This document shows positions 8,025-17,220 of a stretch of 63,071 bases of DNA, piece after piece. The stretch lies in assembly GCA_024400565.1 (NCBI GenBank), contig JAKSMQ010000008.1:1-63071 (forward strand). Reading direction: 5' to 3'. Origin of the DNA: Bacteroidales bacterium. GTDB taxonomy: Bacteria; Bacteroidota; Bacteroidia; Bacteroidales; P3. The notes beneath the pieces were generated by a model that had not been told where the DNA came from, ran no database searches, and saw only the letters and a program-made list of their open reading frames with translations. Each line of letters starts with the position of its first letter. Within the stretch, counting starts at the first letter, position 1. A program made the position numbers and the translations under genes.

Positions 8025-8510
8025 TTATTGCTTAAGGGCATTAATCAGTTGCATGATTGCAGTAATGGTCTGCATTTTCTCGCTAACATTAGCGGAATTG
8101 AAGTTGGAACTGATTCCGGTAGTATTCAGAAGGGAGTTTACGATAGAGGTAGCATTCTGAGCGGTAATAAGATTTCCGCCAGCAGAAATAAGACCTGTAG
8201 TAAACTGTTTCTTATAGTCGGCGTCATCCTTGTTGGAACGGAGCGCGTTGTAACAGTTGATGAGAGAGAGGATGTTGGTAACATCGTTGGCGTTGGTAAT
8301 GGCAATCTTGCCGTTAGCCTGCTTGCTGTTATAGAGCGCGATGAGTGACTGGCCACAGGTCGATCCGGCCTGCTGGGGTGTTGCCACTCCGCCAGTAACA
8401 GCTGCGGAAGTAGCGGCGTTGTTGGAAGAAGAGCCTGCTCCGCCAAGCATACTGCAGGAAGCAAGGGTCATGGAAATGGCCATTAAAAGTACAAATCCGA
8501 TTTTTTTCAT
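8025..8510 (-). CDS. Hypothetical lipoprotein
   Basis: Small secreted protein of 161 aa with a lipoprotein signal: MKKIGFVLLMAIS followed by a lipobox LASC (Cys19). A Ser/Ala/Gly/Asn-rich linker follows, then a helical region with two cysteines (STCGQSL and LINCYNAL) that could form a disulfide. I chose the Met at 8510 because the signal peptide starts there and an upstream start would place 16 polar residues before it. No domain recognised. It has its own promoter (-7 element 8591-8599) and a strong terminator, so it is probably a single-gene unit. Confidence 0.8.
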   Translation of the reverse strand: MKKIGFVLLMAISMTLASCSMLGGAGSSSNNAATSAAVTGGVATPQQAGSTCGQSLIALYNSKQANGKIAITNANDVTNILSLINCYNALRSNKDDADYKKQFTTGLISAGGNLITAQNATSIVNSLLNTTGISSNFNSANVSEKMQTITAIMQLINALKQ

Positions 8511-8590
8511 GTTTCTAATACTTTGTGATACTATTTTTATTGATTGATTTCTAAACATTTGTCAGGTATGATACGTCTCCGTATCGGAAT

Positions 8591-8623
8591 GCAAAGTTAA
8601 GTTTTTTTTGGAAATAAGAGAAA
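8591..8623 (-). promoter_or_regulatory. Promoter of the lipoprotein gene
   Basis: Minus-strand TAACTTTGC (8591-8599) with a TTTC -33 box 20 nt upstream (8620-8623). It interleaves with the divergent pruA promoter. Confidence 0.65.
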
Positions 8624-8639
8624 ATCTTCGTATTTTTGC
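8607..8639 (+). promoter_or_regulatory. Promoter of pruA
   Basis: TTTG (8607-8610), 20 nt, TATTTTTGC (8631-8639): a good match to the Bacteroidetes consensus. Transcription would start near 8646, about 125 nt before the pruA ATG. Confidence 0.8.
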
Positions 8640-8770
8640 ACTTGCTATTTCGGAGGTCAAACTCTGCAGAAAACTCCGAAACGACACTATTGCAGCACAA
8701 TAAAAAGACGAGCCCTTAAAAGCTGCTATAATAAAAATAAAATAGAAAAACATTAACTATTATACGCATT

Positions 8771-10405
8771 ATGAACAATACCATTTTCACCTTCCCCAAA
8801 CCCGAAAACGAACCCGTACTTGGCTATGCTCCCGGCAGTCCCGAACGTAAGGCTATCCGCAAAGCTCTCGACGAACTTTACAACACCGTAACCGATATTC
8901 CTATTATTATAGGCGGCAAAGAGATTCGTACCGGCGACATGGGCGAAGTAGTAATGCCCACCGAGAACAAACACGTACTTGCACGCTATCATAAAGTTAG
9001 CGAGAAGGAAGTCAAGATGGCTATCGAAGCTGCCATGGCAGCCCACGAGGAATGGGCCAACACTCCCTGGCTCGAGCGTGCCAGCGTGCTTCAGAAAGTG
9101 GCTACCCTCGTTGCAGGCAAATACCGCTGGCTGATCAACGCAGCCACTATGCTCGGACAGGGCAAGACCACCATGCAGGCCGAAATTGACTCTGCATGCG
9201 AGCTGATTGACTTCCTCCGTTACAATGCATACTATGCTTCTCAGATCTATAGCGACCAGCCCTGTAGCGACAAAGGAACCCTCAACTATGTTACCTACCG
9301 TCCTCTCGAGGGCTTCGTTCTGGCTGTAACTCCCTTCAACTTCACCTCTATCGCTTCCAACCTGGCTATGAGCCCCGTACTGATGGGTAACACCACCATC
9401 TGGAAACCCTCTCAGACCGCTCTCCTCTCCAACTACATCCTCATGAAGATCTACAAAGAGGCAGGTCTTCCCGACGGCGTAATCAACTTCCTCCCCGGCA
9501 GCGGCGCCCTCATCGGCAAGGTTGCATTCGAGAGCAAAGACTTTGCAGGCGTTCATTTTACCGGAAGTACCGCTACCTTCAACGGTTTCTGGAAGAGCAT
9601 CGGCGACAATATCAACAACTACCGCACCTATCCCAAGATTGTGGGCGAGACCGGCGGCAAGGACTTCATCTTTGCACACGCTTCGGCCAACGCACGTCAG
9701 GTGGCTACCGCTATCGTACGTGGCGCTTTCGAGTTCCAGGGGCAGAAATGCTCGGCAGCCAGCCGCGCTTATATCCCCGCTTCGATGTGGCCTGAGGTCA
9801 AACAGATTGTCGGCGAGCAGATTGCAGACTTCCGCGTTGGCGACGTTCGCGACTTCGGCGCTTTCGTAAATGCCGTCATCGACGAGAAATCGTTCGACAA
9901 CTGCATGGCCTATATCGAGCATGCCAAACAGAGTCCCGATGCCGAAATCGTATTCGGCGGTACCGGCGACAAGAGCGTAGGCTATTTCGTTCAGCCTACC
10001 GTAATCCTTGCCAAAAAACACGACTACAAGAGCATGGTAGAAGAGATCTTCGGACCTATCATCACCATCTTTGTTTACGATGACGATAAATTCGAGGAGA
10101 CCCTCCATCTCTGCGACAGCGATACCAAATACGCTCTCACCGGCGCTATCTTCAGCACCTGCCGCAAGGCTCTCCACCAGGCAGCCGACATCCTACAGTA
10201 TGCTGCAGGCAACATCTACTACAACGACAAGCCCACAGGTGCTGTTGTTGGACAGCAGCCCTTCGGCGGCGGACGTGCCAGCGGTACCAACGACAAGGCC
10301 GGTTCGTACCTCAACCTGTTGCGTTGGGTTAGTCCTCAGGCTATCAAGGAGACCTTTGCTCCTGCCGAGAACTACAGCTATCCCTTCGTAAGCGACGCAG
10401 AATAG
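8771..10405 (+). CDS. pruA: L-glutamate gamma-semialdehyde dehydrogenase
   Basis: Oxidises glutamate-5-semialdehyde (from 1-pyrroline-5-carboxylate) to glutamate with NAD, the last step of proline breakdown. The 544-aa protein has the aldehyde dehydrogenase core: VTPFNFTSIASN, the general base Glu293 in GETGGKD and the catalytic Cys327 in GQKCSAASR. Its length fits the single-domain PruA (about 540 aa) rather than the PutA fusion; no proline dehydrogenase gene is adjacent. It is followed by a hairpin terminator at 10431-10456. Confidence 0.95.
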   Translation: MNNTIFTFPKPENEPVLGYAPGSPERKAIRKALDELYNTVTDIPIIIGGKEIRTGDMGEVVMPTENKHVLARYHKVSEKEVKMAIEAAMAAHEEWANTPWLERASVLQKVATLVAGKYRWLINAATMLGQGKTTMQAEIDSACELIDFLRYNAYYASQIYSDQPCSDKGTLNYVTYRPLEGFVLAVTPFNFTSIASNLAMSPVLMGNTTIWKPSQTALLSNYILMKIYKEAGLPDGVINFLPGSGALIGKVAFESKDFAGVHFTGSTATFNGFWKSIGDNINNYRTYPKIVGETGGKDFIFAHASANARQVATAIVRGAFEFQGQKCSAASRAYIPASMWPEVKQIVGEQIADFRVGDVRDFGAFVNAVIDEKSFDNCMAYIEHAKQSPDAEIVFGGTGDKSVGYFVQPTVILAKKHDYKSMVEEIFGPIITIFVYDDDKFEETLHLCDSDTKYALTGAIFSTCRKALHQAADILQYAAGNIYYNDKPTGAVVGQQPFGGGRASGTNDKAGSYLNLLRWVSPQAIKETFAPAENYSYPFVSDAE

Positions 10406-10430
10406 TCCCTGACGAAACTGAATGATAATG

Positions 10431-10456
10431 GGGCGCGCCACAATGGATGCGCCCTA
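10431..10456 (+). terminator. Hairpin after pruA
   Basis: GGGCGC pairs with GCGCCC around a 12-13 nt loop and is followed by a T-rich stretch (TATTGTTCTC). The next gene starts 34 nt later, so readthrough is possible. Confidence 0.6.
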
Positions 10457-10489
10457 TTGTTCTCTTTATCACAATACTATCAAAGCATA

Positions 10490-11521
10490 ATGAAACGGTT
10501 TCTCCTCTTCCTGCTGATACTACTCCCTATGGTAGCCGTATGGGGGCAGAACAGCAAGGTATTGCTCGAAACGCCCGAGAAATCGTGTCATGCCTCCACC
10601 CTGGCAGAGCTGGAACCCGGACGTTTCCTGGTAGCCTATTTTGCAGGAGATTACGAGCGTCATCCCAACGTAAGCATTTATATTCAGGAAGCGCAGATGA
10701 AGCAAGGCCGATGGAGGGTAAAGAAGGCTCGCAAGGTAGCAGACGGACTGACCGACGGAAAGCAATACCCCTGCTGGAATCCTGTGTTGACGAAGCACCC
10801 CGACGGAAGACTGATACTCTTCTACAAGGTGGGGCCCTCGCCGCAGGAATGGTGGGGGATGATGAAGACCTCGTGGGACAACGGAAAGAGCTGGAGCGAA
10901 GCCCAGCAGCTGCCAGATGGGATTCTGGGTCCTATAAGATGCAAGCCCATCTGGACAACAAGAGGCCTGATCTGCGGCAGTAGCGAAGAACGGCTTGACG
11001 CCAAGGGCAATCCTATCTGGACTGTACACATGGAGGTAGCCGACAGCAGCCTGACCCATTGGAGTCGCTACGAGGTAGATTGCGACACCTTTAACGCCAT
11101 CCAGCCGGCTATCGTCGACTATGGAGACAGCATGGTAATCTATTGTCGTACACTCAACAATTGTATCGCAACAGCATCCTCAAAAGACGGAGGAATAACC
11201 TGGTGCAGACTAAAGCCATTCCGGATGGCATTATCCGAAGGAGACTCTCCTCAAGTGATGCCCAACAACAATTCGGGTATCGACGCCATATTGCTAAGAG
11301 AGCGCCCTCTGTTTGCCATGAACCCCGTGACGGGAACAGACTACTCCAGAAACAGGAACCGGCTGTCGCTAATAAGCGAAGGTACTTCCCTAATGGTTGA
11401 GAACCAGGAGAAAGGAGAGTTCAGCTATCCTGCCCTCATAATGGGTAGCGACGGAGCCTTTTATCTCTCTTACACATATAACCGCCAGAAGATAGCACTC
11501 ATACGGATTGAATCAGATTAA
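10490..11521 (+). CDS. Secreted sialidase-like BNR/Asp-box protein
   Basis: Protein of 343 aa with a signal peptide (MKRFLLFLLILLPMVAVWGQ) and a six-bladed propeller pattern. Asp-box motifs are SWDNGKSW and SKDGGITW, and internal blocks such as WNPVLTKHPDGRLILFYKVG resemble the BNR_2 family. Members are exo-sialidases or related glycan-binding hydrolases of the periplasm or surface. I cannot assign the full sialidase active site by eye, so the substrate is open. The Met at 10490 is chosen because the signal peptide begins there. Confidence 0.8.
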   Translation: MKRFLLFLLILLPMVAVWGQNSKVLLETPEKSCHASTLAELEPGRFLVAYFAGDYERHPNVSIYIQEAQMKQGRWRVKKARKVADGLTDGKQYPCWNPVLTKHPDGRLILFYKVGPSPQEWWGMMKTSWDNGKSWSEAQQLPDGILGPIRCKPIWTTRGLICGSSEERLDAKGNPIWTVHMEVADSSLTHWSRYEVDCDTFNAIQPAIVDYGDSMVIYCRTLNNCIATASSKDGGITWCRLKPFRMALSEGDSPQVMPNNNSGIDAILLRERPLFAMNPVTGTDYSRNRNRLSLISEGTSLMVENQEKGEFSYPALIMGSDGAFYLSYTYNRQKIALIRIESD

Positions 11522-11673
11522 TCGGGGCCGTTCAACCCGGTCGTTCAGATTACCTCTTTTACGTCTGTCTGATAATAAGGAATCGCAATTTTCAGATCAG
11601 ATATTTCAACTTTTGGCAGGTAAAAAACAAAGCAACATAATAAAAATATGTATTACGCGTTATTATTTATTGT

Positions 11674-14600
11674 ATGCGCACGAAGAAACTCTTTTTCCTA
11701 ATCCTGCCACTCCTTATTGCAGGCATATTGCAAGCCCAAACCCGAGCAGCCCACTCCGTGCTGAGGGAAGGCTCCTGGCATAAGATGGCTATCGTCAATA
11801 CAGGAGTATACAAGCTTACGGTCAACAATCTTCCCGTTCTGGAGGGAATGCCATTCAGTCAGATTGCTCTTTTCGGCAATGACGGCGACCTGATGGACGA
11901 AGACAACCGCACACCCGAAACCGACGACCTGCAGCCCGTACCTATGAAAGTGGTAGACCACAACGGAAACGGAGTATTTGATGCAAGCGACTGCATTCTC
12001 TTTTATGCAGAAGGCGTTACCACCTGGCGATTCAACAGCTATTCCTCTCTCTATTCCCACACGCTTCACCCCTACTCTACAGCCAATTATGTCTACCTGA
12101 GAACCGGAATAGCAGGAACATCTACCATTATAAGCCAGGAAAGCGCACAAGCCAACGGGACTGAAGTAAACACTTTCCTGATTCACGGTCTTTACGAGCA
12201 AGACCTTACCAACACCCACAATACGGGTCGTATATGGGTAGGAAGCCGTTTTGCAGGCAACAGCGAAAAGACCTTTACCATTACCCTCCCCTCGGCAGCA
12301 TCCTCAGGCCAGATATGGACACGAATAGGACTGGCCTGTCCCGATAGAAACGGTTATTTCGAGGTCTCACATCGCGGACAGACCCACAATTGCCACTTCG
12401 ACCGCGGACAGAACTACGTACAGTTTGAGAATTCATTCAACACAATCAATAGTTCAAATCTCGACTTCTCCCTACAGTTCAAAGGCAACAGTAATGCCGC
12501 CCTGGGATACCTTGACTTTATTGAGGTTGAAGCATTATGCACTCCCCAGTTCAGCAATCAGCAGTTCCTTTTCCACGGGACGGCGAGCGAGAACGACGGA
12601 CATTCCTCTCATTACATTACCGCCAACAACGGGAATGCCTGTGTATGGAACGTGAGCAGACTCGACTCTGTTGTTGAACTCAATACAACCCTGAGTGGCA
12701 ACAGACTATCTTTTATCGACAAGACCAACACCCGACGCGACTATGTGGTATTTACACACGACCAGGCCTATAGTCCGTCCTCAATCAGAGCTCTTGACAA
12801 CCAGGATATCCATGGATCAGCTAACCCCGACATGGTAATTGTCTGTCACTCTCTTTTCATATCCCAGGCGCAGAAACTTGCCAATCTCCACAGCGTGCTG
12901 GATGGTATGGAAGTTCTGACCGTAACCCAGGACCAGGTATTCAACGAATTCTCCTCCGGCAAGAAAGACCCCATGGCCATTCGCGAGATGATGCGTACCT
13001 TCTGGCAACGTTACCAGCAGAACAACTCGCTACGTCAGCCACGCTATCTGCTTCTGTTCGGGAAAGGAACATTTGATAACAGAGACATACTTCAGAATGA
13101 ATTTCCGACAGTAGTCACTTATCAGGCAGGAAGCGGATTTACGGACGACTGTAACGTGTCGGCCAGCGATGATGCTTTCGGATTCCTCGACAATAACGAA
13201 TACAGCATTACAGGCAATGGTCTCGACCTTGGCATAGGCCGACTGCCGGCCAAGAATACCGCCGAGGCTGACAGACTGGTACAGAAGATTGAGAATTATA
13301 TGATGAGGGTAGACCTGGAAGAGGAGGCAATACGCGGCGACTGGAGGACTTATATTACCCTACTTTCCGATGACGCAGACCCCAGTCAGACGGGAGACGT
13401 AGAATTCTGCGCCTCATCAGAATACCTGGCAAACAGAATCAACAACATCTATCCCGTCTACAACCTTGACAAGATCTACGCCGACTCCTACACCCAGCAG
13501 AGCGGCACGATAGGAAGCTACTACCCCGATGTCAACAACGCGCTCAAACAGCGTATGGACTATGGATGCCTGCTCCTCAACTATATCGGACATGGTTCTG
13601 AACAATATATTGGGACAGAGCGCTATATGGAATTCTCAAATATAGACAACTATCAGAACAGCAATCGTCTGCCATTCTTTATTACAAGCACATGCAGTTT
13701 CGGCAAGTACGACAAACTGGAGGGAATCTGCGGTAGTGAAGCCTTTATCCTGGCGCCAAATGCCGGTATAGGATGTATTGCGGCTGCACGCCCCATTTCA
13801 CACCTCCGTTCGTTCAACAGCACATTGGTTTTGAACACACTCAACCCTGCCAACACAATCGGAGACGCGCTCCGCATCACCAAGAATGACGAGCATGCCC
13901 AACAAAACAACAGCATAACTCTTATGGGTGACCCTGCCCTTAAGCTGACCTTCCCCCAATATGAGGCAGTTGTAACCAGGATTAACGGAAAAGCGGTCAA
14001 CTCTGATGAGAAGGATAGCGCAGAAGTATTATCGAGAGTGACCATAGAGGGCGAAATCCGCAACCAGAACGGACAGCTGCAGAACGATTTCAATGGACTC
14101 ATCTTCCCAATAGTATTCGACCGTCCTGCCTCTTGCCGCACCCTTGCCAACGACAACGAGGGGACAGAGGTAAACTTTACGCAACAGAAAAGCGTGCTTT
14201 ACAAAGGAAGAGACTCGGTACATAACGGACATTTCAAATACGACTTTGTTGTACCGCGCGACGTAGCCTATCAGTTTGGCGAATGCAAACTAAGCCACTA
14301 TGCCAAGGACCTGGGGTCGGGACTTGACGCTATCGGCTCGTATAAGAATCTAATGCTGGGTGGTTTTGACGAAAACGCTCTGGTTGACGAAACCCATCCC
14401 GAGATAAGACTATACATCGGAGATTCATCCTTCGTAAACGGAGGTCTCACCCATGAAGATGCCACTATCTTTGCCGTTCTCGATGACGAGGTGGGAATCA
14501 ACGCCGTAGGGAGCGGTCTGGGACACGACATTACAGCCGTCCTTGATGGAAACAACAACGACCTGATTGTACTTAACGACTTCTACGAGACTGACATACG

Positions 14601-15048
14601 CAACCCTCATCGAGGCTATATCAACTACCAGTTCCAGGATCTTGCCCCCGGACGCCACACGCTCACGCTTAAGGCCTGGAACATCTACAACTACTCTGCT
14701 TCTGCAAACATCGAATTTGTTGTAAGAAGCAGCGACACAGCCCAATTGGGACGACTCATCTCCTACCCCAATCCTGCTACAGACCACACCACCATCGTAG
14801 TAGAACACAACATCAAGAGTGCCATTACGAGCGCCAGAATAGATATCTACGATATGAAGGGACAACGTGTGCAGAGATTTGACGTACAGCCAGTTAAAGG
14901 TTCATCCACGCTAGGTCCTGTTGACTGGAATCTCTCCAATGGCTCGGGTGCAACTATTGGAAACGGAATTTATCTGATTCGTTCAATCGTCACAACAGAT
15001 CAGGGCGAAACCCTTGTAACGACCTCGCGAATGATAAAAAATAAATAA
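11674..15048 (+). CDS. porU: Type IX secretion sortase PorU
   Basis: Cell-surface cysteine protease that removes the C-terminal sorting domain from type IX cargo and attaches it to A-LPS. The 1124-aa protein has a signal peptide ending near LQAQ (residue 22), a beta-rich N-terminal half, then a gingipain-type (C25) catalytic domain with the GHG His640 and Cys674 in STCSFG. It ends in its own sorting domain (SYPNPATDHTTI near residue 1030, then GNGIYLIRS). Length is close to Porphyromonas PorU (about 1158 aa). It precedes porV by 67 nt; porU-porV-ispF is an order I recall from P. gingivalis. Confidence 0.95.
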   Translation: MRTKKLFFLILPLLIAGILQAQTRAAHSVLREGSWHKMAIVNTGVYKLTVNNLPVLEGMPFSQIALFGNDGDLMDEDNRTPETDDLQPVPMKVVDHNGNGVFDASDCILFYAEGVTTWRFNSYSSLYSHTLHPYSTANYVYLRTGIAGTSTIISQESAQANGTEVNTFLIHGLYEQDLTNTHNTGRIWVGSRFAGNSEKTFTITLPSAASSGQIWTRIGLACPDRNGYFEVSHRGQTHNCHFDRGQNYVQFENSFNTINSSNLDFSLQFKGNSNAALGYLDFIEVEALCTPQFSNQQFLFHGTASENDGHSSHYITANNGNACVWNVSRLDSVVELNTTLSGNRLSFIDKTNTRRDYVVFTHDQAYSPSSIRALDNQDIHGSANPDMVIVCHSLFISQAQKLANLHSVLDGMEVLTVTQDQVFNEFSSGKKDPMAIREMMRTFWQRYQQNNSLRQPRYLLLFGKGTFDNRDILQNEFPTVVTYQAGSGFTDDCNVSASDDAFGFLDNNEYSITGNGLDLGIGRLPAKNTAEADRLVQKIENYMMRVDLEEEAIRGDWRTYITLLSDDADPSQTGDVEFCASSEYLANRINNIYPVYNLDKIYADSYTQQSGTIGSYYPDVNNALKQRMDYGCLLLNYIGHGSEQYIGTERYMEFSNIDNYQNSNRLPFFITSTCSFGKYDKLEGICGSEAFILAPNAGIGCIAAARPISHLRSFNSTLVLNTLNPANTIGDALRITKNDEHAQQNNSITLMGDPALKLTFPQYEAVVTRINGKAVNSDEKDSAEVLSRVTIEGEIRNQNGQLQNDFNGLIFPIVFDRPASCRTLANDNEGTEVNFTQQKSVLYKGRDSVHNGHFKYDFVVPRDVAYQFGECKLSHYAKDLGSGLDAIGSYKNLMLGGFDENALVDETHPEIRLYIGDSSFVNGGLTHEDATIFAVLDDEVGINAVGSGLGHDITAVLDGNNNDLIVLNDFYETDIRNPHRGYINYQFQDLAPGRHTLTLKAWNIYNYSASANIEFVVRSSDTAQLGRLISYPNPATDHTTIVVEHNIKSAITSARIDIYDMKGQRVQRFDVQPVKGSSTLGPVDWNLSNGSGATIGNGIYLIRSIVTTDQGETLVTTSRMIKNK

Positions 15049-15115
15049 TACATACAATATTTATCTTTTTCTATCGTTAATAGAAACATCCTAAATAGAA
15101 ACTATTCTCACTTTT

Positions 15116-16291
15116 ATGCGAAAAATAACCACTACACTTTGCTTTGTACTTCTGGCATTCTTTGCCAAGGCTCAAGGCAATTGGAACTACGCTGGACAGA
15201 CAAATAATTTTATCTCAACCGGTATGCCCATCCTGATGATTTCGCCCGACGCAATCTCGGCTGCTATGGGTGATGCAGGTGTAGCCTCTACTCCCGATGC
15301 AAACTCTACCCATTGGAACAACGCAAAATTTGCCTTTACCCAGGATAAGATGTCTGTTACAACCACCTATACTCCCTGGCTGCGAAACCTGGGTGTGAGC
15401 GATATGAATCTACTCTATCTGGGTGGTTATCGCCGACTCAACGACCGTAGTGCCGTTGCAGCCTCGCTCACCTATTTCTCTCTGGGTGAAATCAATAGCA
15501 CAGGAGAAACCGGCGAAGACAAGGGAACCTTCTTCCCCAACGAGTTTGCTGTCGACGTAACCTATGCCATGAAACTGGGCGACAACCTCTCTCTAGGTGC
15601 TACCGGACGTTATATGCGCGATGACCTTACCAACGGACAGGATGTTGAACATCAGTCCACCAAGGCTGCCAACGCACTTTCTGCAGACGTAGGTCTCTAC
15701 TATCAGCAGACCATCGACAAGAACCAGAGCGTAGCTGCCGGCATTCATATCAGCAACCTCGGTTCCAAACTTCGCTACAGCGACGACGATACCGAAAGCG
15801 AGTTCCTGCCCGCTAACTTCCGCATAGGCGGTCGATACACCTATCTGGTTGACGATTACAACAAGATCAACTTCATCCTCGACCTCAACAAGCTTCTTGT
15901 CCCCACTCCTCCTATCAAGGACGAGGATGGCAATTATATCAGCAAATACTACTCCAATATGGCTGAGTACAACCAGACCGGTTCTGTTCAGGGTGCCATC
16001 AACTCTTTCTTTGATGCCCCCGGAGGACTCAAGGAAGAGATTAGCGAGTTTACCGTAAATGCAGGTGCAGAATACTGGTATCAGGAGACCTTTGCCGGCC
16101 GTATAGGTTATTTCTTCGAGCCTTCTAGCAAGGGTGGCCGTCAGTACCTTACCCTCGGATTTGGTCTACGTTACAACATCTTCACCTTCGATTTCTCCTA
16201 TCTTCTTCCCACAACCACCATCGCAAACAATCCTCTGGCCAACACGATACGAATCTCCATTGCTGCCAACTTTGCCAACAGCAAGAAATAA
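15116..16291 (+). CDS. porV: Type IX secretion outer-membrane protein PorV
   Basis: Outer-membrane beta-barrel of the FadL-like PorV/LptO family that shuttles cargo from the translocon to PorU. The 391-aa protein has a signal peptide (ending near FFAKAQ) and the PorV N-terminal block MLMISPDAISAAMGDAG-like segment at about residues 40-57 (STGMPILMISPDA). Alternating aromatic and polar strands run to a terminal RISIAANFANSKK. It lies directly after porU in what looks like one unit. Length and motifs are normal. Confidence 0.94.
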   Translation: MRKITTTLCFVLLAFFAKAQGNWNYAGQTNNFISTGMPILMISPDAISAAMGDAGVASTPDANSTHWNNAKFAFTQDKMSVTTTYTPWLRNLGVSDMNLLYLGGYRRLNDRSAVAASLTYFSLGEINSTGETGEDKGTFFPNEFAVDVTYAMKLGDNLSLGATGRYMRDDLTNGQDVEHQSTKAANALSADVGLYYQQTIDKNQSVAAGIHISNLGSKLRYSDDDTESEFLPANFRIGGRYTYLVDDYNKINFILDLNKLLVPTPPIKDEDGNYISKYYSNMAEYNQTGSVQGAINSFFDAPGGLKEEISEFTVNAGAEYWYQETFAGRIGYFFEPSSKGGRQYLTLGFGLRYNIFTFDFSYLLPTTTIANNPLANTIRISIAANFANSKK

Positions 16292-16356
16292 CCCCTTCAC
16301 TCGAAGAAGCCCCCACTTAGCGACCATCTATCCACCACACAAGCACCACACTCTCT

Positions 16357-16830
16357 ATGATTAGAACAGGTATAGGCTACGACGTACACCAACTCATGGA
16401 AGGGCTCCCCCTCTGGCTAGGTGGAGTCAAGATCGAACATACCCACGGACTGGTAGGACATTCTGACGCCGATGTGCTCATCCACGCAATATGTGACGCC
16501 CTCCTAGGGGCTGCCGCCTTGGGAGATATCGGTAAGCATTTCCCCGACAACGATCCTGCCTACAAGGGTATTGACAGCAAGATTCTGCTTCGTAACGTAT
16601 GCCAGTTGCTGAGAAGCAAGGGATATTCAATCAACAACGTAGACAGTATACTCTGCCTGCAGAGGCCCAAGATTGCTCCCTATATCGAGACTATGCGCAA
16701 CACCCTGGCAGATTGTATGGGACTGGACGTTGACCAAGTGTCGGTAAAGGCAACAACTACTGAAAGGCTGGGCTTTGAAGGCCGGGAAGAAGGTGTAAGC
16801 GCCTATGCCAGCTGCCTTATCGAGAAGTAA
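16357..16830 (+). CDS. ispF: 2-C-methyl-D-erythritol 2,4-cyclodiphosphate synthase
   Basis: Cyclises CDP-methylerythritol 2-phosphate in the non-mevalonate isoprenoid pathway. The 157-aa protein starts with the family signature RTGIGYDVHQL (Asp and His metal ligands), followed by HSDADVLIHAICDALLGAA and ATTTERLGFEGREEGVSAYA. This is standard length for a trimeric IspF. It follows porV by 65 nt and is probably carried on the same transcript, although the function is unrelated. Confidence 0.96.
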   Translation: MIRTGIGYDVHQLMEGLPLWLGGVKIEHTHGLVGHSDADVLIHAICDALLGAAALGDIGKHFPDNDPAYKGIDSKILLRNVCQLLRSKGYSINNVDSILCLQRPKIAPYIETMRNTLADCMGLDVDQVSVKATTTERLGFEGREEGVSAYASCLIEK

Positions 16831-16873
16831 ACATCCAATCCGCCAACAAGCCCCAAACAAACACACCCTAATA

Positions 16874-17155
16874 GTGGAAAAACAAAAGACTCAGACACAA
16901 CAGGAAGAAGAACTGGCTACCCTAGAAGATAGCGGCTGCAGTCTCATTCTTCACAACGACGACTACCATACTTTCGACTACGTAATCAAGGCCTTGATGG
17001 ACATCTGTCGCCATACCTATGAACAAGCCCAACAATGTTCCATACTAGTTCACTATAGAGGACGTTGTACCGTAAAGACAGGAAGTTATTCCGACTTACT
17101 CCCAATGCATACAGCCCTTCTCGACCGACAGCTTACGTCCGAGATTGAGCGATAA
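16874..17155 (+). CDS. clpS: ATP-dependent Clp protease adaptor ClpS
   Basis: Adaptor that delivers N-degron substrates to ClpAP-type proteases. The core ILHNDDYHTFDYVIKAL (about residues 27-43) matches the ClpS N-degron pocket (Asn-Asp pair), followed by a QCSILVHYRGRC helix/strand with the conserved His. I place the start at a GTG (16874, VEKQKTQ), giving 93 aa; starts further upstream would add a non-conserved extension overlapping the ispF end. It is the last gene before a terminator. Confidence 0.85.
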   Translation: MEKQKTQTQQEEELATLEDSGCSLILHNDDYHTFDYVIKALMDICRHTYEQAQQCSILVHYRGRCTVKTGSYSDLLPMHTALLDRQLTSEIER

Positions 17156-17182
17156 AAGTAATATTGAACTACAAGACAAATG

Positions 17183-17220
17183 GCGTCATTCGGAAAATGA
17201 TTTGACGCTATTTCTTTTTG
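17183..17220 (+). terminator. Terminator after clpS, at the xerD 3' end
   Basis: GCGTCA (17183-17188) pairs with TGACGC (17203-17208), followed by TATTTCTTTTT. The T-run lies in the last codons of the convergent xerD gene, so two converging units share this spot. Confidence 0.75.

Noticed and set aside
8753..10177. A 474-aa open frame antisense to pruA
   Set aside because: pruA is a clear full-length enzyme on the plus strand; the opposite frame has no domain and reflects codon bias in a GC-rich gene.
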